Below, one piece after another: positions 9,077-17,560 of a stretch of DNA of 64,000 nucleotides. The notes beneath the pieces were generated by a model. That model was not told the DNA's origin, made no database searches, and worked only from the letters and a program-made list of their open reading frames with translations. Source of the DNA: Treponema bryantii (GTDB lineage Bacteria; Spirochaetota; Spirochaetia; Treponematales; Treponemataceae); assembly GCF_900111035.1 (NCBI RefSeq), contig NZ_FOFU01000001.1, positions 611,663 to 675,662 of the forward strand, given 5' to 3'. Within the stretch, counting starts at the first letter, position 1. Each line of letters begins with the position of its first letter. The position numbers and the translations under genes were made by a program.

Positions 9077-10771
9077 TTATTTGATATCTTTACGTTTGAT
9101 TTTACCAGAGATTGTCTTAGGCAGCTCTTTTACAAAGTCTACGATTCGTGGATATTTGTAAGGAGCTGTTGTCTTTTTAACAAAGTTCTGAATATCCTTT
9201 ACAAGCTCGTCGCTTGGCTCATACCCCTTTGCAAGAATGATTGTTGCTTTAACAACCTGACCGCGTACAGGATCTGGAGCTGCAGTAACTGCACATTCAA
9301 CAACAGCTGGGTGCTGCATAAGAACTGATTCAACTTCGAATGTACCGATGCGGTAACCAGAACATTTGATAACGTCGTCGTTACGGCCTGTGAACCAGAA
9401 GTAGCCGTCCTCATCACGCCATGCATTATCAGATGTATGATAATAGCCGTCGTGCATTACAGACTTAGTCTTTGCTTCATCACCAAAGTATTCCATGAAC
9501 AAGCCTGGGAAGTTTCCGTTAGACATATCAACTACGATTTCTCCAACTTCACCGTCCTCTACTTTATTCCCCTCTTCATCAATTAAAGTTACGTTGTAGT
9601 ACGGTGCAGGTTTACCAAGGCTGCCAGGCTTAATGCGTTCATTGCCGTAATTAAATAGCGACAGTGTTGTTTCAGTCTGACCAAATCCTTCACGGATTTC
9701 CTTACCAGTGATTTCCTTCCATTTGTTGAATACTTCTTCTGAAAGAGGTTCACCTGCTGTTGACCAGTGCAGACAGCTTGAGAAATCATACTGACTCAAA
9801 TCTTCCTGAATAAGGAAGCGGTAGATTGTAGGTGGCGCACAGAAAGAAGTAATGTGATGCTTTTCAATCTGCTTGATAAGATCGATTGGCTTGAACTTAT
9901 CATGATAGTCATAAATGAATACAGAACATTCTGCTATCCACTGACCATAGAGTTTACCCCATACTGCCTTACCCCAGCCTGTATCAGCAACTGTAAGGTG
10001 GAGACCGCCCTTCTGTACCTGCTGCCAGTAGCTTGCAGTTACTATGTGTCCGAGCGGATAAAGAAAGTTATGAGAAACCAGTTTAGGATGGCTTGTTGTT
10101 CCGGATGTAAAATATGCAAGAAGAATGTCGTCGTTCTTACTGATATCTTCGCGCTTGAGTGCATGGAAATCTGCCAATGCTGCTTCACTTACGTTGAGAT
10201 AGCCTTCTGTAAAGTCGAGCCAGGTTGGATGCTTTGCTTTAAATTCATCGCTCATTCCTTTATCAAGTCCGAATGGAGGAACTGCAACTAAAGTCTTGAG
10301 AGATGGACATTCCTTCTGAGCATCTTCTATGTATGTGAAAAGCTCACGGTGGTCTACAGCAACAACTGCTTTAATGTAAGCGGCATTACAGCGGAAAACG
10401 ATATCTTCTTTAGTGAGCATGTGAGTTGCAGGAATTACTGATGCACCAATTTTGTGAAGTGCTACAATAGAAATCCAGAACTCGTAGCGGCGCTGAAGGA
10501 TCAGCATAACAAAGTCACCGCGTTTTATTCCAATACTGCGGAAATAAGCAGCTGCTTTGTCTGTGCGTTCCTTGAGCTCGCCGAAAGTCATGCGGAGCTC
10601 TTCGTCGTTATCGTTGCACCAGATAAATGCTGTTGCATCCGGTGTGCGCTGTGCAAGAACATCAACAACGTCATAACCGAAGTTGAAGTTCTCTGGTACC
10701 TTTATTTTGTAGTTTGCAAAAAAGTCGTTGTAATCTTTAAACTCTGTCTTCTCAAGAAAATCTTCTAACAT
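9077..10771 (-). CDS. Medium-chain acyl-CoA synthetase-like, AMP-binding (564 aa)
   Basis: An ANL-superfamily ligase that would join a carboxylic acid to CoA using ATP. The phosphate loop YFTSGTTSHPK is in the N-domain, the adenylate motif GFGQTET is in the middle, and the catalytic Lys is in PKTISGKIKRK near the C-terminus. The overall pattern (TVADTGWGKAVWGKLYGQW) resembles the MACS/ACSM branch, so short, branched or medium-chain acids are likely substrates. I take the ATG at 10771, preceded by AAGGGAT; the longer frame begins at 10789 inside a dispersed repeat. The adjacent XRE-cupin gene is the likely regulator. Confidence 0.88.
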   Translation of the reverse strand: MLEDFLEKTEFKDYNDFFANYKIKVPENFNFGYDVVDVLAQRTPDATAFIWCNDNDEELRMTFGELKERTDKAAAYFRSIGIKRGDFVMLILQRRYEFWISIVALHKIGASVIPATHMLTKEDIVFRCNAAYIKAVVAVDHRELFTYIEDAQKECPSLKTLVAVPPFGLDKGMSDEFKAKHPTWLDFTEGYLNVSEAALADFHALKREDISKNDDILLAYFTSGTTSHPKLVSHNFLYPLGHIVTASYWQQVQKGGLHLTVADTGWGKAVWGKLYGQWIAECSVFIYDYHDKFKPIDLIKQIEKHHITSFCAPPTIYRFLIQEDLSQYDFSSCLHWSTAGEPLSEEVFNKWKEITGKEIREGFGQTETTLSLFNYGNERIKPGSLGKPAPYYNVTLIDEEGNKVEDGEVGEIVVDMSNGNFPGLFMEYFGDEAKTKSVMHDGYYHTSDNAWRDEDGYFWFTGRNDDVIKCSGYRIGTFEVESVLMQHPAVVECAVTAAPDPVRGQVVKATIILAKGYEPSDELVKDIQNFVKKTTAPYKYPRIVDFVKELPKTISGKIKRKDIK

Positions 10772-10783
10772 GTATAATCCCTT

Positions 10784-10854
10784 CGTCATTGCGAGAAGCG
10801 AAGCGACGAAGCAATCTTTTTAATGGATTGCTTCGCCTTCGGCTTGCAATGACG
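10784..10854. repeat. Dispersed palindromic repeat, copy A
   Basis: Two inverted half-units: one starts CGTCATTGCGAG and ends GAAGCAATC, the other is its imperfect reverse complement, with a short AT spacer. It fills the gap between the XRE-cupin gene and the acyl-CoA synthetase and ends one base group before the latter's ribosome-binding site. Three other copies are at 11544, 29011 and 38163. Confidence 0.85.
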
Positions 10855-10862
10855 TAAATATT

Positions 10863-11414
10863 CTAAATTATGATAGCCAGAAACTTAGCCTTTTTATCAT
10901 TTAGTGCCTGCATACCGTGCTGTTTAGTTGCATCAAAGTACACACTGTCTCCCTCTTCCAGAGTCATTTCTTTTCCATCTATCACGAGCTTCATTGAGCC
11001 TTCAATCATATATTCAAACTCATGTCCCGGATGTGAATTGAAATGAATCTCACGGGTTTCTTCAGGTGTAATTGTTACAATAAATGGATCAGCTTTTCTG
11101 TTCTGGAAACCAGCAGCAAGTGCCTGATATTTATAGTCACTGCGGCGATCTACAGAAAGTCCCTTGTCTTTCTTAGTCAGGCAGTAAGAATGCATATGAG
11201 GTTCCTTACCGGAGATAAGAGTGCCAAGGTCAATACCGTACTTCTTAGACATAGACTGAAGAATACCAACTGGAATATCAACAGTGCCTGTTTCGTACTT
11301 CTTGTACTGGTCAATTGAAATACCGCAAACACCTGCAGCTTCTTCAACTGATACATCCATAATTTCACGCAGACCGATCAAACGGTCTGCTACAGCCTTT
11401 ATCTCCTCATTCAT
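10863..11414 (-). CDS. XRE-family regulator with C-terminal cupin domain (183 aa)
   Basis: A DNA-binding regulator. The helix-turn-helix covers about residues 5-60 (the VEEAAGVCGISIDQYKKYE region), and a small cupin barrel covers about 110-183 (HEFEYMIEGSMKLVIDGKEM, then GDSVYFD and KQHGMQAL). Such proteins usually bind a small carboxylate or amino acid in the cupin and repress or activate a neighbouring catabolic gene. The ATG at 11414 is chosen because AAGGGG lies just upstream; a longer frame begins at 11432. It is followed by the acyl-CoA synthetase. A second, related regulator lies at 29085-29660. Confidence 0.88.
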   Translation of the reverse strand: MNEEIKAVADRLIGLREIMDVSVEEAAGVCGISIDQYKKYETGTVDIPVGILQSMSKKYGIDLGTLISGKEPHMHSYCLTKKDKGLSVDRRSDYKYQALAAGFQNRKADPFIVTITPEETREIHFNSHPGHEFEYMIEGSMKLVIDGKEMTLEEGDSVYFDATKQHGMQALNDKKAKFLAIII

Positions 11415-11543
11415 ATTTACCCCTTGAGACATAAATATGCCTCGTTATATTTTGAATATTACAGGATATGATTGAAAAATTCAATAGAAAAATTAAAAAA
11501 TAATAAAAATATTTAGTATAATTAAAGTTTGTTGTATAAAAAT

Positions 11544-11613
11544 AGATTGCTTCGCCTGCGGCTCGCAATGACGTATTTCGTCATTGCGAGGAGCGTCAGC
11601 GACGAAGCAATCT
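11544..11613. repeat. Dispersed palindromic repeat, copy B
   Basis: The same half-units as copy A but with GATTGC on the outside and CGTCATTGCG on the inside. It lies eight bases beyond the oppA stop. Read on the minus strand, the long hairpin is followed by ATTTTTAT, so it can also act as the terminator of the opp operon. Confidence 0.85.
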
Positions 11614-11621
11614 ATCAGGAA

Positions 11622-13376
11622 TTAGCGACCGAACTGGCAGTCGTTGTTACCAGATGTAGAAATCCACATTTCAAGCATGTTGATTGGGTCGTTGAAGTCA
11701 GCAATCCAGCCTTCACGAGCAATGTCGAAGTTTCCGTTCTTACGCTCTTCGAGGAATACGTTCCAGTCCTGAACCTGAATTGTCATCTTGATACCAACAG
11801 CAGAAAGATCCTGCTGGATAGATTCAGCAATTGCAATGTGATTTGTGTTCTGGTTCAAGAGATATTCAATAGAAATTGGAGTTTCTGAAGAAAGTTTTCC
11901 TTCTGAATCAAACTTAAAGCCTGCAGCAATAAGAAGCTGACGAGCCTTATTTACTGTTTCAGCCTGATTATTATTGATTGCACTTGGATCATAGTAACCC
12001 TGCTTCAAAGCTTCAGATTTGAAGATACCGCCGTTACCGTCTGCCATTCCAAGAGGAATAAATGCGTTAGCAGCTACCTGACCTGTCTGTGCAATGTTTT
12101 CACAGATGTATTCGCGGTCGATAAGAAGTGAGAATGCCTGTCTCATACAAGCAGCCTGCTCTGCAGTTTTTCCTTCGAAAAGCTTACTCTTAGCATTGAA
12201 AGCTACATAGTAAGTACCAAGCTCGTCTACGATATAGAATTCAGGGTTCTTTGTTTCAAGAAGTTTTGCGATTTCGTCGTTTGCAACTTCATCAGCAAAA
12301 TCAAGATTTCCAGCGTTGTATGCTGCAAAGATTGCAGTGTCATCAGCAGAAAGCATGAACTCAAGCTTTTCAACAGAAACTTTGTCTGCATCAAACCAGT
12401 ATGGGTTCTTTGTGTAAGTCATTGAAACATCGTGTTTCCATTCTGTACAAACGAATGCACCGTTGCTTACAAAGCCTGCTTCTGTACACCATGCTCCAGG
12501 AGTTGATGGAGTTGAGTGTGCTTCAACATACTTCTTGCAAACTGGATAGAATGTTGGGAATGCCATAAGATCTTCAATGTATGCACAAGGTGCAATAAGC
12601 TTGAATTCAAGAGTTGTATCATTTACAGCTTTTACATTGAGATTGCCTTCTGCATAACCTTCAAATCCAGAGAACATATATTCATAGTCAGCTGCTGTAT
12701 CTGGAGAAACTGCGCGTTTCCATGAGTATTCAAAGTCTGCAGCTGTAAGGTCAGAACCATCAGACCATTTAAGGCCTTTCTTAAGAGTTACAGTATATGT
12801 AAGACCATCTTTTGAAACTTTGTAGCTTTCTGCACAAGCCGGAACTGTTACACCCTTGTCGTTATATGTATAAAGACCAGAGAATGAGTTAGCAGCAAGA
12901 CAAGCACCGTCTACAGAAGAGTTCAATGCAGGGTCAAGATAATCTGGTTCAGATGCAAGATTGATATGGAGTGTTTTTGCTCCATTGTTCATTTTTGCAT
13001 ACATAAAGAATTTTGTAGCGAAAGCGTTTGCATAGATTCCGCTTACATAAGATTTCTGAAGATAAATGTCGTTGTAGTAATACAAAGGAATTACACAGTA
13101 GTTAGACATAAGAATGTCTTCTGCTTCGTGCATTTTCTTTGTACGAATTTCGTAATTTGTTTCAGCCTTAATTTCTTTAATAAGGTTGTCGTACTTAGAC
13201 CAGTCCTTAAGAGGATCAATAAAATTTTTGTTTACAAGTTTAGATGCATCTGGGGCAGTTGTAGGTACAGTTGAAGATGAAGCATTGTTTCCAGAAGATT
13301 TAGCATCTTTTTTTGCACAACCGAGCAATACAATGCTCACAAGTGCAGCAGCAAATACTATCGCTGTTTTTTTCAT
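11622..13376 (-). CDS. oppA: OppA-like peptide-binding lipoprotein with a permuted tail (584 aa)
   Basis: A periplasmic peptide receptor of family 5. The lipobox VLLGC gives lipidated Cys20. The usual receptor start (NLASEPDYLDPALNSS) appears only at about residue 139. The 70 residues before it (about 59-128: YDNLIKEIKAET, MHEAEDILM, CVIPLYYYNDIYL, KFFMYA) look like the segment that normally ends OppA. The protein instead stops at STSGNNDCQFGR, exactly where that segment would normally follow. I therefore read it as a circular permutation. The fold could still close, because both ends of family-5 receptors lie in the same lobe. It follows oppF and has a good AGGAGG site. The family call is firm; the permutation is an inference from memory of the family pattern. 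Confidence 0.85.
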   Translation of the reverse strand: MKKTAIVFAAALVSIVLLGCAKKDAKSSGNNASSSTVPTTAPDASKLVNKNFIDPLKDWSKYDNLIKEIKAETNYEIRTKKMHEAEDILMSNYCVIPLYYYNDIYLQKSYVSGIYANAFATKFFMYAKMNNGAKTLHINLASEPDYLDPALNSSVDGACLAANSFSGLYTYNDKGVTVPACAESYKVSKDGLTYTVTLKKGLKWSDGSDLTAADFEYSWKRAVSPDTAADYEYMFSGFEGYAEGNLNVKAVNDTTLEFKLIAPCAYIEDLMAFPTFYPVCKKYVEAHSTPSTPGAWCTEAGFVSNGAFVCTEWKHDVSMTYTKNPYWFDADKVSVEKLEFMLSADDTAIFAAYNAGNLDFADEVANDEIAKLLETKNPEFYIVDELGTYYVAFNAKSKLFEGKTAEQAACMRQAFSLLIDREYICENIAQTGQVAANAFIPLGMADGNGGIFKSEALKQGYYDPSAINNNQAETVNKARQLLIAAGFKFDSEGKLSSETPISIEYLLNQNTNHIAIAESIQQDLSAVGIKMTIQVQDWNVFLEERKNGNFDIAREGWIADFNDPINMLEMWISTSGNNDCQFGR

Positions 13377-13406
13377 AAATGTTTTCCTCCTGTAAAAAAA
13401 ACATTT
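13377..13406 (-). promoter_or_regulatory. Inverted repeat enclosing the oppA Shine-Dalgarno
   Basis: Perfect 9-base arms (AAATGTTTT and AAAACATTT on the minus strand) flank a 12-base loop that holds AGGAGG; the ATG follows the second arm directly. The stem is AT-rich and weak. It could tune oppA translation relative to the upstream oppBCDF genes. Confidence 0.4.
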
Positions 13407-13447
13407 GAATTATTTTTTATATAAAGTCTGCAACGCAAACTTATTAT

Positions 13448-14428
13448 CTATTTGTTGTGACAGGCAGCAAAGTGTCCGTTGCCTCTGTCTGTAAGTGCAG
13501 GCATTTCTGTCTTACACTTCTCTGTTGCATATTTACATCTTGTTCTGAATGGACAGCCTTCAGGCATAGCAAGAGGACTTGGTACATCACCTTCAAGAAC
13601 AATTCTCTGTCTGCTGCGTTCCAGTTTAGGATCTGGAATAGGAACAGCAGAAAGAAGACTGATTGAATATGGATGAATCGGACTGTTACAAACCTCATCA
13701 GCATCACCAATCTCTACAAGCTTACCAAGATACATTACGGCAATTCGTTTAGAAATATGCTGAACAACAAGAAGGTCATGAGCAATGAAAAGATAAGAAA
13801 GTCCAAGCTTTTCCTGGAGCTCTTCAAACATATTGATGATCTGGGCCTGAATAGAAACGTCGAGAGCTGATACTGGTTCGTCGCAGACAATAAAGTCAGG
13901 CTTTACAGAAAGAGCTCGGGCAATACCGATACGCTGTCTCTGACCGCCAGAGAACTCGTGTGCATAACGGGTTGCGTGTTCAGAGTTCAAGCCGACAAGT
14001 TCCATAAGATGAAGAATCTTTTCACGGCGTTCAGCCTTGCTTGAATAAAGATGATGAACATCCAGTGGCTCACCAATGATATCTTCTACAGTCATACGTG
14101 GATTCAAAGAAGAATAAGGATCCTGGAAAACCATCTGCATTTTCTTACGGATATCATTTATGTTTTTATCAGTTACTTCCTGTCCATCAAAAATAACTTT
14201 TCCATCTGTTGGTTTATAAAGCTGAAGAAGTGTGCGTCCTACAGTAGTTTTTCCACATCCAGACTCACCTACCAGACCAAGTGTTTCTCCACGGTTGATT
14301 GTGAAAGAAACTCCGTCTACAGCTTTAAGAGTAAGTTTCTTAAAACCAGAACGAACAGGGAAATATTTTTTGAGGTTCTGAACTTCAAGAATTGGAGTAT
14401 TATTCGGTTTAATAATATCAGCGCTCAT
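13448..14428 (-). CDS. oppF: Oligopeptide ABC transporter ATP-binding protein OppF (326 aa)
   Basis: One of two cytoplasmic ATPases of the peptide importer. Walker A is GESGCGKT, the signature is [15 protein letters not shown], and Walker B ends in CDEPVSALD. The C-terminal region has the Opp/Dpp-specific Cys-rich element [14 protein letters not shown], which in this family can hold an iron-sulfur cluster. The start overlaps the end of oppD by about 11 bases. The order oppB-C-D-F matches the classical operon, but oppA is last rather than first. Confidence 0.93.
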   Translation of the reverse strand: MSADIIKPNNTPILEVQNLKKYFPVRSGFKKLTLKAVDGVSFTINRGETLGLVGESGCGKTTVGRTLLQLYKPTDGKVIFDGQEVTDKNINDIRKKMQMVFQDPYSSLNPRMTVEDIIGEPLDVHHLYSSKAERREKILHLMELVGLNSEHATRYAHEFSGGQRQRIGIARALSVKPDFIVCDEPVSALDVSIQAQIINMFEELQEKLGLSYLFIAHDLLVVQHISKRIAVMYLGKLVEIGDADEVCNSPIHPYSISLLSAVPIPDPKLERSRQRIVLEGDVPSPLAMPEGCPFRTRCKYATEKCKTEMPALTDRGNGHFAACHNK

Positions 14429-15434
14429 TATTGAACCTCCCCTTAGCTGTTAATTTTTCTGCTGCTTCTTTTACATTCATCCAGCATGAAGCAATATGAT
14501 TATCATTGATAAAGAGTTCCTCAGGAGGCTCTTCAAGACAAATCTTCATTGCATTCTTACAGCGTGTACAGAATGAACAGCCTTTTGGAAGATTCAAAAG
14601 ATTGATTGGAGTACCGGAAATCGGCTCCAGCTTTTGATTCATATTAGTTGTATTTGGAATTGATTTTAAAAGACCTTTTGTATATTCGTGCTTAGAGTTG
14701 TAGAAGATTTCATCGGCAGTTCCGCGTTCACAAACCTTACCGCCGTACATTACGATAATATCATCACAAAGATTTGCAATAACACCAAGGTCGTGTGTTA
14801 CTAGAATTACAGCCATTCCCATCTTTTTCTGAAGTTTCTGAATCTCTTCAAGAATCTGTGCCTGAATTGTTACGTCGAGGGCGGTAGTCGGTTCGTCGGC
14901 AATAAGAATGTCCGGCTCACAAGCTAAGGCCATAGCAATCATTACGCGCTGTCTCATACCGCCCGAAAGCTCAAACGGATACTGCTTGAGACGGCGCTCA
15001 GGCTCGTTAATTCCAACAAGCTCCAGCATCTCAATGGCACGGCTATTAAGTTCCGCACCGCGCTTGTCTGTATGAAGCTTAATAGCCTCTTTCAACTGAT
15101 TACCGATAGTAAATACCGGGTTCAGGCTTGTCATAGGATCCTGGAAAATAATCGAACAGCATTTACCTCTGAAGATCTTCATTTCATCAGAAGAAAATTT
15201 CAGAATATCCTTACCTTTATAAAAAACATTTCCGCTTTTTACATAACCGTTACCGGCAAGAATCTGCATAATAGAATAAGCCGTAACACTTTTTCCAGAT
15301 CCAGACTCACCTACAATACCCAGAATCTCACCGGGATTCAAATCAAAAGAAATTCCGTTTACAGCCTGCACTTCACCCTTGTCGGTTGTAAAAGCTGTGT
15401 GTAAATCTTCTACTCTTAATAAAACATCGCTCAT
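14418..15434 (-). CDS. oppD: Oligopeptide ABC transporter ATP-binding protein OppD (338 aa)
   Basis: The other ATPase of the peptide importer. Walker A is GESGSGKS near residue 41, the signature is LSGGMRQRVMIAMAL, and Walker B ends in ADEPTTALD. The C-terminal Cys element CSFCTRCKNAMKIC is present, as in OppF. It lies ten bases after oppC and overlaps oppF. Length is normal. The ribosome-binding site is modest (GGCGGT), so translation may depend on the upstream gene. Confidence 0.93.
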   Translation of the reverse strand: MSDVLLRVEDLHTAFTTDKGEVQAVNGISFDLNPGEILGIVGESGSGKSVTAYSIMQILAGNGYVKSGNVFYKGKDILKFSSDEMKIFRGKCCSIIFQDPMTSLNPVFTIGNQLKEAIKLHTDKRGAELNSRAIEMLELVGINEPERRLKQYPFELSGGMRQRVMIAMALACEPDILIADEPTTALDVTIQAQILEEIQKLQKKMGMAVILVTHDLGVIANLCDDIIVMYGGKVCERGTADEIFYNSKHEYTKGLLKSIPNTTNMNQKLEPISGTPINLLNLPKGCSFCTRCKNAMKICLEEPPEELFINDNHIASCWMNVKEAAEKLTAKGRFNNER

Positions 15435-15444
15435 ACAATACCGC

Positions 15445-16521
15445 CTACTTTTTCAATTTAGGGTCAAAGGCATCACGCAGGCCATCACCTAAAAGATTCA
15501 GACTTAAAACAATAAGACAAATCATAATTGCAGGGAATACAAGCTTGTACGGATAGCTCTGAAGACCACCACGTGCCGAGTTAGCAAGTGAACCAAGAGA
15601 AGGCATTGGAGCCTGTACACCAAGTCCTACGAAACTAAGATAGCTTTCTGTAAAGATTGCAGAAGGAATCTGAAGTGCTGTAGAAATGATAATAACTGAA
15701 AGACAGTTAGGAATAATATGCTTACGGATTATGTGACCAGGCTTAGCTCCGATTGAACGAGCTGCCAGAATATATTCATTTTCTTTGATTGAAAGAATTT
15801 GAGCGCGGATAAGGCGTGCCATACCTACCCAGTAAAGAAGTCCGAATACAATGAAAAGTGAAACCATATTAGAACCCATTCCTGCAAGGAATGAATCCGG
15901 CTTAAACTGAAGAACGTTAGAAAGAACAACTGAAAGAAGAATGATTACCAGCATATCCGGCAGCGAATAGATTATGTCGACGATTCGCATCATTATGAGG
16001 TCGACCTTTCCTCCTGCATAACCGGAAATACTTCCGTAAATAATTCCAATTAAAAGAACGATAATGCTGGCAAAAAAGCCTACTACAAGAGAAACTCTTG
16101 TTCCGTAAATTACACGGATAAAGTAGTCGCGGCACTGCTCATCTGTTCCAAAAATATGTGGAAAGCGGAAATTGCCCTTTTCAATATAAGCCTGTTCAGC
16201 TTTACTGTATTCAAATGGTCTTAGATTTTTTGCTCCCTTATCGCGTTTTCCTTCAACAGAAAGAATTTCTTCATAGCTGTAAGGTACGATATGTGGTGCA
16301 ACTGTAATTGTTACAAAAATAAAAGCAAGAATAATTATACTTGCAACAGCAAGCGGATTCTTAAAGAGCTTTCTCATACCATCCTTAAAAAATGTTGTAC
16401 TTTCGCTCATTACATCCTGCTGCTTTTTTTCTTCATCAGTAGCCTTCTCAAATTTCTTTAAATCAAGCTGAAGGCTCATAGCCATTTTTTCCGGTGTTTT
16501 ATTTACATCAAAAGTAGTCAT
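15445..16521 (-). CDS. oppC: Oligopeptide ABC transporter permease OppC (358 aa)
   Basis: An inner-membrane permease. A cytoplasmic N-terminal stretch of about 55 residues precedes the first membrane segment (about 58-75), longer than in many OppC proteins. The rest carries the usual five further segments, an EAA loop (ARSIGAKPGHIIRKHIIPN), and the family ending LGDGLRDAFDPKLKK. An IFGTDEQCRDYFIRVIYGTR segment is the OppC signature between the first two membrane spans. It has a strong GGAAGG site and follows oppB by 14 bases. Confidence 0.93.
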   Translation of the reverse strand: MTTFDVNKTPEKMAMSLQLDLKKFEKATDEEKKQQDVMSESTTFFKDGMRKLFKNPLAVASIIILAFIFVTITVAPHIVPYSYEEILSVEGKRDKGAKNLRPFEYSKAEQAYIEKGNFRFPHIFGTDEQCRDYFIRVIYGTRVSLVVGFFASIIVLLIGIIYGSISGYAGGKVDLIMMRIVDIIYSLPDMLVIILLSVVLSNVLQFKPDSFLAGMGSNMVSLFIVFGLLYWVGMARLIRAQILSIKENEYILAARSIGAKPGHIIRKHIIPNCLSVIIISTALQIPSAIFTESYLSFVGLGVQAPMPSLGSLANSARGGLQSYPYKLVFPAIMICLIVLSLNLLGDGLRDAFDPKLKK

Positions 16522-16535
16522 ATTACCTTCCTGCC

Positions 16536-17447
16536 TTATTCGTATTTAATTCTTGGATCTACTACCTTGTACAGCAGATCACAGATAACATTTGCGACAA
16601 CCATGAGAGTGGCAAGGAAGATAGTTGTAGCCATAATCATTGTATAGTCACGGTTAGTGATTGCACTTACAAACTTTGAACCGATTCCACCAACTGTAAA
16701 TACAGTTTCAACAACCATAGAGCCGGTAATGATGTATGCAATTTCCGGTCCTGCATAAGTGATGATTGGAAGTAGCGAGTTTCTGAGGGCGTGCTTAAAA
16801 ATCACCTTATACTTAGAAACACCCTTTGCCTTTGCTGTACGGATATAATCCTGACTGAGTGCATCGAGCATACTTGTTTTAGCAAGTCGCGTTGTGTAAG
16901 CCATCGGATACGCTGCAAGAGCAATTACAGGCAGTAAATAGTTTGTATGTTCTGCTGACCATACCGGAATCCAACCGAGTTTAATACTGAAAACTAAAAG
17001 AAGTAAGGTTGCAAGAACGAAGCTTGGAACGGCTGTAAACAGAGTTGAAAAAAAGATGATTAAACGGTCAGGCCACTTATTGCGCATAAGGGCAGCAAGA
17101 CTTCCAAAAATAGTTCCAAGAATAAGGGCAACTATTACAGCAGAAAGACCAAGTCTGCATGATACAGGGAAAGATTCACTGATGATTTCTTTAATTTCCC
17201 TTCCATTTTTAAGACTTACACCAAAATCTCCGTGAAGAAGATTTTTCATGTACATAATAAACTGAACATAAAGTGGTTTATCAAGATTGTAGCGTGCATT
17301 CAAAGATGCAATTGTAGCCTCGCTTAAGGCCTTCTCTTTGTTGAAAGGTCCGCCAGGAATGGCATTCATCAAAGCAAAAGTAATAACACAGATAAAGAGA
17401 ACGGTAAATAAAGCGAGGAGTATTCGTTTAAGAATATATTTCCACAT
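16536..17447 (-). CDS. oppB: Oligopeptide ABC transporter permease OppB (303 aa)
   Basis: The first gene of the opp operon. MWKYILKRILLALFTVLFIC begins the first membrane segment, as in nearly all OppB/DppB proteins. AKAKGVSKYKVIFKHALRNS is the EAA loop, and the protein ends VVDPRIKYE. Length is typical. A site AGGAT lies nine bases before the ATG. The opp operon promoter must lie in 17448-17560, between this start and the stop of the upstream acyl-CoA ligase gene; I do not see a clear one. Confidence 0.93.
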   Translation of the reverse strand: MWKYILKRILLALFTVLFICVITFALMNAIPGGPFNKEKALSEATIASLNARYNLDKPLYVQFIMYMKNLLHGDFGVSLKNGREIKEIISESFPVSCRLGLSAVIVALILGTIFGSLAALMRNKWPDRLIIFFSTLFTAVPSFVLATLLLLVFSIKLGWIPVWSAEHTNYLLPVIALAAYPMAYTTRLAKTSMLDALSQDYIRTAKAKGVSKYKVIFKHALRNSLLPIITYAGPEIAYIITGSMVVETVFTVGGIGSKFVSAITNRDYTMIMATTIFLATLMVVANVICDLLYKVVDPRIKYE

Positions 17448-17560
17448 AACTTTTATCCTATCGTATTTTGAGCATCCTTGTGATAGTACTACTATTACGA
17501 AAAAAATAAAAGTATTTGTGAGAAAAAAATAATATTTTTTATGATGATAGGGAAACTACT

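Noticed and set aside
11540..11622. oppA shortened by a simple frameshift or stop
   Set aside because: The missing tail is not encoded downstream in any frame; the region is a repeat, and the tail-like sequence sits at the N-terminus instead.
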